This document shows positions 32,570 to 37,064 of a DNA stretch of 37,064 bases, piece after piece (position 1 is the stretch's first letter; every line of letters begins with the position of its first letter). Made by a program: the position numbers and the translations under genes. This DNA comes from an uncultured Prevotellaceae bacterium (GTDB taxonomy: Bacteria > Bacteroidota > Bacteroidia > Bacteroidales > Bacteroidaceae): NCBI GenBank assembly GCA_947167515.1, contig CAMVIM010000034.1, positions 1-37,064 on the forward strand, given 5' to 3'. The notes beneath the pieces are model-generated. The model made no database searches and was not told the DNA's origin. It saw only the letters and a program-made list of their open reading frames with translations.

Positions 32570-33580
32570 TCAGAGTGTGGCTATGTAGAGCCGCATGAGT
32601 TGTGTCGGGATGAGAACCAGCTGCTCCTGGGCGGCATACCCCTCGGCAGCAAGCCGTTCTGAAATCACTGGGTATGCAGCGGCAAGTTCCGTCATTTGCT
32701 TTTGCTGTGCCTCTGTCAGCATACTGATGGCAAAGGCATCCATTGAGAGGAAGGGCTGCAGCGTCATCCAGAGGTAAGCATTGGCTTGACTATCAGATTT
32801 TATTTTCCCTGCCTTTATCAGATCCTCACAGACTTTTGCGTTGAGAAGCAGTCGGCGGCAAGTGCGCATACCCATGTAAACCATCGCATCTTCACTTGTC
32901 AACCGCTTCTCCGAGGCTGCACGGAATATGTCGGTGCAGATTTGCTCCGTCATTTTCGTGACATCTTGCAGTCCAACATCAGTGTAGTCACCGATATTGG
33001 AGAGGAAGGTGCGGAAATGACGGTCTTCTGTTTCAAGGAAAGAAAGGAGTTCCTTTTGGTTGTTGATGCCGTGTTCCTTTGTCGTGGCGAGGAAGTCACG
33101 ATAAAGGGCAATCTTCTCACGCGCATTACCTTTATTAAAAAGAGGCTGCTTGTCTAAGGCGGCAAAGAAAGTGACGGCTTTCTTCTTGGTGGGGTCAAGC
33201 TCAGTGTCGCCTCTGTAGGGGGATGTGTGCATCTTGATATAGGCCACATCCGACAGGCTACAGTCTGAAGCCAGACGTAGCAGTTCTATACGGACAGAGT
33301 CCGATGTGCCAAAGAAGGACATAGACAGAGAAGCATGGGCGTTGAAGGCAGGATCTTTCTTGATGTAGTTGTAAACGGTGTCTGAAAGTTCCTGCCAACG
33401 GCAGATGAAATCAGAAAGCTTCTCGGCATTAGCCTGATGTTCTTCAGCAATACTGTGATGAAAATCTCTGTATTGCTTCAGGGCATCAGCAGAATCCTTG
33501 AAATGATAATCAGACTTTCCAGCGCATGAGGTCATGCTTAGAATAAGACACAAAAAAAACAAGTGAAAGATTAAACTCAT
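32570..33580 (-). CDS. Lipoprotein, first gene of the long leftward operon
   Basis: A 336-residue lipoprotein counted from ATG 33580. The signal MSLIFHLFFLC continues to LSMTSC with a lipidated Cys19; the mature part is helical. Another ATG (33700), in the same open frame, would add 40 residues that do not look like protein and would bury the signal peptide. The ATG at 33580 sits in the loop of a perfect 14-bp stem (33557-33570 / 33593-33606) whose 3' arm and T-run encode part of the signal peptide. Promoter TATCTTTGC lies upstream at 33725-33733. Function is unknown. Confidence 0.75.
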   Translation of the reverse strand: MSLIFHLFFLCLILSMTSCAGKSDYHFKDSADALKQYRDFHHSIAEEHQANAEKLSDFICRWQELSDTVYNYIKKDPAFNAHASLSMSFFGTSDSVRIELLRLASDCSLSDVAYIKMHTSPYRGDTELDPTKKKAVTFFAALDKQPLFNKGNAREKIALYRDFLATTKEHGINNQKELLSFLETEDRHFRTFLSNIGDYTDVGLQDVTKMTEQICTDIFRAASEKRLTSEDAMVYMGMRTCRRLLLNAKVCEDLIKAGKIKSDSQANAYLWMTLQPFLSMDAFAISMLTEAQQKQMTELAAAYPVISERLAAEGYAAQEQLVLIPTQLMRLYIATL

Positions 33581-33606
33581 TTGAGTATTTTTTCTTTCAC
33601 TTGTTT
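33557..33606 (-). promoter_or_regulatory. Perfect 14-bp stem-loop enclosing a start codon, with U-run
   Basis: On the minus strand AAACAAGTGAAAGA (33606-33593) and TCTTTCACTTGTTT (33570-33557) pair completely. The ATG at 33580 and an inner ACTC/GAGT pair are in the loop. The 3' arm continues into a run of T, so the structure has the form of an intrinsic terminator or attenuator placed over the start of the lipoprotein gene. Regulation is an inference; the pairing itself is read directly. Confidence 0.7.
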
Positions 33607-33724
33607 GACTTTTTTTCATCTGCATTTTCGAGCCGTTCTTGTGCTGTGCAGAAATTGATGTGGAATGTAGGGTAAACCCCGTTTGCGGTCTTTCTTTCAT
33701 GGGCGTATATGATTAAATTGCGGT

Positions 33725-33733
33725 GCAAAGATA
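33725..33733 (-). promoter_or_regulatory. Bacteroidetes -7 element for the leftward operon
   Basis: Minus-strand TATCTTTGC, an exact TAnnTTTG match. Transcription would give a leader of about 135 nt to the lipoprotein ATG at 33580, enough to hold the stem-loop at 33557-33606. Confidence 0.65.
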
Positions 33734-33904
33734 CGAATAAAAATCATAAGTTGTGCCAGTCTGATTTAAACTTTATGGTATTTTATACATCATACTCAAA
33801 AAAGTATGATTATTTATTGATTATGGCGTTTTAGCTGTAACAATGGGTTTTATAAAAAAGTATAATAGTATGTATAGTATGATTTACAATCCAAGAAATT
33901 TTCA

Positions 33905-33913
33905 TACCTTTGC
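33905..33913 (+). promoter_or_regulatory. Bacteroidetes -7 element for the resolvase-like gene operon
   Basis: TACCTTTGC, an exact TAnnTTTG match, about 60 nt before the ATG at 33975. The AGTATGAT copy at 33876-33883 lies about 21 nt upstream, in the -33 region. Confidence 0.65.
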
Positions 33914-33974
33914 AGTTGAAATAACAGAATAAGGTCATCCGACCATAATTGCAACAACCAATAACATATTGATT

Positions 33975-34640
33975 ATGGCAAAGATAGGTTACATCATGGC
34001 AGCCGCCCACTATGATAAACTGGAGGAAGACCGACAGTGGATGCAGGAGTATGGCTGTGTGAAGATCGTCGAAGAGAACGATGCTGACGAGAAGAGCCGT
34101 CCGTTGTGGAAACAGCTGATGATAGCCTTGGAACGCGGTGACGAACTTGTCATCAGCAAATTCAGCAATGCACTCCGTGGCGCACGGGAACTGGCAATGT
34201 TCCTGGAATTTTGCCGAGTGAAGGTCATAAGGGTTATCAGCATACATGACCGTATAGACTCCAATAATGAGCTGTTCCCAGAGACAAAGCCGTCGGACGT
34301 GCTGTTGATGATAGGTTCCCTGCCGGATGAAGCACTTGTCCTTCGCAAGGCATCCGAACACGTTTCCAAACTTCAGGAACGTATGATTGTTCAGCTACCT
34401 CCTGTCTCTACGGCCAAGGAGAGGCGAATGGACAGGGAAAAGACTGTTATCAATCTTTATGCAGCCGGGCATCCTATTGATGACATCTGGAAAGCCAGCG
34501 GTTTCCACAGTCGAAGCTCGGTATTCCGCATATTGAACAAATATGGTATCAAACTGAACCGTGGCAAACATTCCGGCCCGATCAAAAAGAAGGGCGAAAG
34601 GAAGAATAGCCAGGATAATCAAGACAACAACAATCAGTAA
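33975..34640 (+). CDS. Catalytically dead serine-resolvase-like protein, probable DNA-binding regulator
   Basis: A 221-residue protein starting at ATG 33975. Residues 1-100 align with the resolvase domain of serine recombinases (KIGY, EYGCVKIVEEN, RPLWKQLMIALERGDELVISKF, VKVIRVISIHDRID), but the catalytic Ser position is Ala10, the nearby Arg is Met8, and KLDRLGR is KFSNALR. So it should not cut DNA. A long helix follows, then a resolvase-type HTH near residues 152-188 (AAGHPIDDIWKASGFHSRSSVFRILN) and a basic tail. It is first in an operon; the nitroreductase starts 9 nt later. Its promoter overlaps repeated AGTATGAT motifs. It may act as a DNA-binding regulator and autoregulator; that is inference. 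Confidence 0.8.
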   Translation: MAKIGYIMAAAHYDKLEEDRQWMQEYGCVKIVEENDADEKSRPLWKQLMIALERGDELVISKFSNALRGARELAMFLEFCRVKVIRVISIHDRIDSNNELFPETKPSDVLLMIGSLPDEALVLRKASEHVSKLQERMIVQLPPVSTAKERRMDREKTVINLYAAGHPIDDIWKASGFHSRSSVFRILNKYGIKLNRGKHSGPIKKKGERKNSQDNQDNNNQ

Positions 34641-34649
34641 AAAGAAGAA

Positions 34650-35333
34650 ATGACCCTACTTGAAGCTATATCTGCCCGTCATAGTGTACGGAAGTACCTT
34701 GACAAGGAAATCCCTGCCGACATCATTGCTGCTCTCCAAGATAAAATCACGGAGTGCAACAACGCTGGCAATCTAAACATTCAGCTGGTACAGAACGAGA
34801 CGAAGGCATTCACAGGAATGCTGTCGTATGGTTCGTTCAGCGGAGTAAAGAACTATCTTGTGATGGTTGGTAAAAAGTCCAAAGACCTCGATGAGCGAGT
34901 GGGCTACTATGGAGAGCAAATCGTTCTCTTTGCTCAGACATTGGGACTCAACACCTGTTGGGTAGGACTCTCGTACCGTAAGGTTCCAGAGGCGTACAAT
35001 GTCGGCAAAGACGAAAAGCTCGTCTGCATGATTGCGCTTGGCTATGGAGAGACACAGGGTGTCCCTCACAAGATCAAGAGTGTGGAGGATGTCAGCAATG
35101 CCAGTGACATTACGCCTTCGTGGTTCAAGAAGGGAGTTGAAGCTGCCTTGCTTGCTCCTACAGCCGTCAATCAGCAAAAGTTCTCATTTGAGTATGTCGG
35201 TATGAGCAACAACCGCCATCAAGTGAGAGCCAAGAAAGGATTCTCCATGATTGGCTATACGCAGATGGACTTGGGTATCGCCAAATACCACTTTGAGATT
35301 GGTGCCGACAAAGCAAACTTCGACTGGGTATGA
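34650..35333 (+). CDS. Nitroreductase family protein
   Basis: A 227-residue FMN-dependent oxidoreductase. The start ISARHSVRKYLDKEIP is the nitroreductase FMN-binding pattern (Arg/Ser/Arg near residues 10-14). Later LGLNTCWVGLSYRKVP, then MIALGYGE and a final segment (APTAVNQQKFSFEYVG) complete a short two-lobe member of the family. It could reduce nitro compounds or quinones. It starts 9 nt after the resolvase-like gene, so it shares that operon and promoter. It is not recognisable as a nim-type resistance protein, which belongs to a different family. Confidence 0.88.
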   Translation: MTLLEAISARHSVRKYLDKEIPADIIAALQDKITECNNAGNLNIQLVQNETKAFTGMLSYGSFSGVKNYLVMVGKKSKDLDERVGYYGEQIVLFAQTLGLNTCWVGLSYRKVPEAYNVGKDEKLVCMIALGYGETQGVPHKIKSVEDVSNASDITPSWFKKGVEAALLAPTAVNQQKFSFEYVGMSNNRHQVRAKKGFSMIGYTQMDLGIAKYHFEIGADKANFDWV

Positions 35334-35358
35334 ATTAAGAATGACATAAAAACTGTAT

Positions 35359-36129
35359 ATGAATATTATCGAGCGACTTATTTCTGGTTATCCACAGGGT
35401 GATGTTTCCCCTCAGGATTTCATCGATCATCTAAGCATCGGCGCAGACGGTTGGATGGGTGCCTGGATTGCCGTCGGCCTTGCCGTCATCTTTGGCATGT
35501 TGGTGTATATCATTCCCATCTATCTGACGGAAAAAGACAAGGTCGGCCCTTATCCGTTATGGCTGCACACATTCTATTGTGCTGCCGATTTCATGGGTAT
35601 ATGGGTGTTTCTTGATGCGTGGCTAAAGTACGACCACTTCCCATTGTTCCTGCTACTTTCCATCGGCGAGGCCATCTGGGTGGGTATGGAGATTTTCTGC
35701 TTGCAAAGGGCTTGCACTTATGAGAAAGACATCAACTTTAAGCCTGGCACGACGACGCGCGAGATGCTTAAAATCGTCGGCATTCAAATCGTTTGTTTCT
35801 ATGCCGGCCTAAACCTCCTTCGCTTCGAGCTTCACGACAGCACCATGTGGAAGTTCTGGATTTTCACGCAAGTACTGATCACCATTGTCCCTGGTTTGGT
35901 GATGGAACATCGTCAGTCGCGCAAGGGATTCAGCCTTTGGCTGCACATCGTCTATATCTGCGTGGCGCTGGTGTCGTTCAACCCATGGTGCAATATGTGG
36001 GAGGCCATAGCCCCCAATTTCTTCTCTTTGGATGCTAATCCATGGTACTACATCATGGGATTTGTATGTCTCTTCTTCTCTGTCAGGGGACTCGTTCAAT
36101 ACATTCAATTACCAGCTAAGACTCAATAG
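35359..36129 (+). CDS. Seven-helix membrane protein of unknown function
   Basis: A 256-residue integral membrane protein with seven predicted helices (near 32-56, 67-87, 92-115, 136-156, 164-182, 191-209 and 225-245), many Trp and Phe residues and short polar loops. The pattern WLHTFYCAADFMGIWVF, and later GFSLWLHIVYICVAL, is compatible with the seven-helix fold of fungal PaxB-like membrane proteins and their bacterial relatives, but I cannot name a family. It follows the nitroreductase by 25 nt and precedes the glutaredoxin-like gene by 7 nt. Confidence 0.8.
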   Translation: MNIIERLISGYPQGDVSPQDFIDHLSIGADGWMGAWIAVGLAVIFGMLVYIIPIYLTEKDKVGPYPLWLHTFYCAADFMGIWVFLDAWLKYDHFPLFLLLSIGEAIWVGMEIFCLQRACTYEKDINFKPGTTTREMLKIVGIQIVCFYAGLNLLRFELHDSTMWKFWIFTQVLITIVPGLVMEHRQSRKGFSLWLHIVYICVALVSFNPWCNMWEAIAPNFFSLDANPWYYIMGFVCLFFSVRGLVQYIQLPAKTQ

Positions 36130-36136
36130 AACAGTT

Positions 36137-36439
36137 ATGATTAAGATGTTTGTCATGAAGACCTGTCCCTATTGCGAATACGTGGAGCGGCAGGTGGAAG
36201 GAAATCCTCAGTTTGAGGTGATAGATATAAGTAAGCATGTGCGTAATCTGAAGCAGTTCCTTGATTTGAGAGATAATCATCCTGCTTTTGATGAAGCAAA
36301 GAAGATTGGCGATATTGGAGTACCATGCTATGTCTTGGAGGACGGAACGGTTACCCTATCCTCGAAAGATGCCGGTTTGGAGCCGATGCCTGATGAAAAC
36401 ATCGGTGCATCGTGTAGCATCGATGGAAGTGGTTGTTGA
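36137..36439 (+). CDS. Glutaredoxin-like thiol-disulfide protein
   Basis: A 100-residue protein from ATG 36137 (frame open from 36032, but that would overlap the upstream gene). The redox motif CPYC is at residues 10-13, and GVPCYVLEDG holds the conserved cis-Pro loop of the thioredoxin fold. The C-terminus has two further Cys (ASC, SGC). It could pair with the nitroreductase in a thiol or electron-transfer pathway; its place 7 nt behind the membrane protein suggests cotranscription. Confidence 0.85.
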   Translation: MIKMFVMKTCPYCEYVERQVEGNPQFEVIDISKHVRNLKQFLDLRDNHPAFDEAKKIGDIGVPCYVLEDGTVTLSSKDAGLEPMPDENIGASCSIDGSGC

Positions 36440-36494
36440 AGACCATAGCAATTACAGATATTAACGTTATACGGACAAATCGGAATTTAGCGGT

Positions 36495-36986
36495 ATGATT
36501 ACAATCAGGAAATACAGGGTACAAGACATAGTTCCTGCTATGGAAATCTGGAATGAAGTGGTCCGTGACGGTATTGCCTTCCCTCAGGATGAAGAACTGA
36601 CGGAACAGTCCGCTGACAGCTTCTTTAACAGCCAGTCTTATACAGGAGTTGCAGAGGAGAACAGTACAGGAGAACTTGTAGGCTTATATATCCTGCACCC
36701 CAACAATGTGGGTCGTTGTGGGCATATTTGTAATACCAGTTATGCGGTCAAATCAGACAAGCGCGGATTGCATATCGGTGAACAGTTGGTGAAAGATTCC
36801 TTGAAAGTCGGTGCAGAACTTGGTTTCCACATCCTTCAGTTCAATGCCGTAGTTGCAACCAACAGCCATGCCTTGCATCTGTATGAGCGTTTGGGCTTTA
36901 CACAACTTGGAAGGATTCCTCAAGGTTTCCGTATGAAGGATGGACATTATGAGGATATTATACCACATTACATACTATTGAAGTAA
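36495..36986 (+). CDS. GNAT family N-acetyltransferase
   Basis: A 163-residue acetyltransferase. The acetyl-CoA-binding motif A is KSDKRGLHIGEQLV (QxxGxG/A-type), motif B is the LGFHILQFNAVVATNSHALHLYERLGF segment near residues 118-138, and the ending is the beta strand of the fold. The substrate cannot be told. It is 55 nt behind the glutaredoxin-like gene and on the same strand. Confidence 0.88.
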   Translation: MITIRKYRVQDIVPAMEIWNEVVRDGIAFPQDEELTEQSADSFFNSQSYTGVAEENSTGELVGLYILHPNNVGRCGHICNTSYAVKSDKRGLHIGEQLVKDSLKVGAELGFHILQFNAVVATNSHALHLYERLGFTQLGRIPQGFRMKDGHYEDIIPHYILLK

Positions 36987-37040
36987 ATTCCTATAGCGAA
37001 CGAGAACAGAGTAATCATTTATTCAATAACAAACACACAC

Positions 37041-37064
37041 ATGATGAAAGTATTGTTATTAAAC
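37041..37064 (+). CDS. Start of another gene (truncated by window edge)
   Basis: ATGATGAAAGTATTGTTATTAAAC encodes MMKVLLLN, a start typical of flavodoxin-like NADPH-dependent FMN reductases, which would fit the redox genes before it. Only eight codons are visible, so this is a weak call. Confidence 0.35.

Larger units (their letters stand above)
33581..33974. promoter_or_regulatory. Divergent control region between leftward and rightward operons
   Basis: About 395 nt without a convincing gene. It contains the leftward promoter at 33725-33733 and the rightward promoter at 33905-33913; the inverted repeat ATCATACT (33789-33796) / AGTATGAT (33803-33810); and tandem AGTATAAT (33859-33866), AGTATGTA (33867-33874) and AGTATGAT (33876-33883). 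The last copy is inside the 13-mer shared with 6905-6917 and overlaps where the -33 box of the rightward promoter should be. Confidence 0.65.

Noticed and set aside
33581-33700. 40-codon extension of the lipoprotein to ATG 33700.
   Set aside because: Would bury the lipoprotein signal peptide; kept only as a possible leader frame in the findings.
1-37064. CRISPR arrays, tRNA or rRNA genes, insertion sequences, integrase and att sites.
   Set aside because: I looked for regular repeats with spacers, transposase motifs, tyrosine-recombinase motifs and tRNA-like clover sequences by eye and saw none.

Overview
The window is part of an integrative and conjugative element (ICE) or large conjugative plasmid of a Bacteroidales bacterium (Bacteroides/Prevotella-type gut commensal; genus not resolvable from sequence alone). 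The evidence is the family content: a TraG/VirD4 coupling protein, a DUF4134 TraE-like protein, DUF4099/DUF3945-type and DUF4494 proteins, a MobV relaxase, and a fimbrillin/BspA-type surface lipoprotein. The promoters also have the Bacteroidetes form TAnnTTTGC. No integrase, att site, tRNA, rRNA, IS element or CRISPR array is visible, so neither end of the element is in the window.

Layout. (1) 1-2203: end of a transfer operon, with a 5'-truncated coupling protein and a GH24-like lysozyme, closed by a hairpin at 2269-2311. (2) 2484-5999: an AT-rich cargo island with an XRE-type controller, an N6-adenine methyltransferase, a BsuBI/PstI-type endonuclease and a gene whose product may be AcrVA2-like. 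(3) 6178-7068: a leftward M23 peptidase and a divergent control region. (4) 7068-24167: a long rightward operon. It encodes a TOPRIM primase, membrane and secreted conjugation proteins, peptidoglycan hydrolases, an SSB-like protein, and two ArdC-type antirestriction proteins, one of them fused to a MutS mismatch-recognition domain. The operon ends at a strong terminator (24194-24231). (5) 24260-33580: a convergent leftward block read from a promoter at 33725-33733. It holds a lipoprotein, four small or membrane proteins, a winged-helix-like protein, an inverted-repeat-rich oriT candidate (29509-29663), the relaxase, and an OmpA / small lipoprotein / fimbrillin-LRR surface module. (6) 33580-33975: a divergent control region with repeated AGTATGAT-type motifs. 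(7) 33975-37064: a rightward operon headed by a catalytically dead serine-resolvase-like protein, then a nitroreductase, a seven-helix membrane protein, a glutaredoxin-like protein, a GNAT acetyltransferase and the start of one more gene.

How it fits together. The relaxase would process the oriT candidate and the coupling protein would hand DNA to a secretion channel encoded mostly outside the window. The lysozyme and peptidases would open the wall, and the primase, SSB and ArdC proteins would protect and convert incoming single strands. The OmpA/fimbrillin module may help cell contact. The most original signals are: the dead resolvase with a shared motif (an identical 13-mer, TATAGTATGATTT) in both divergent control regions; the ArdC-MutS_I fusion with a destroyed zincin motif beside an intact ArdC; a possible programmed -1 frameshift (A AAA AAG) in an M23-like gene; and a start codon lying in the loop of a 14-bp stem.
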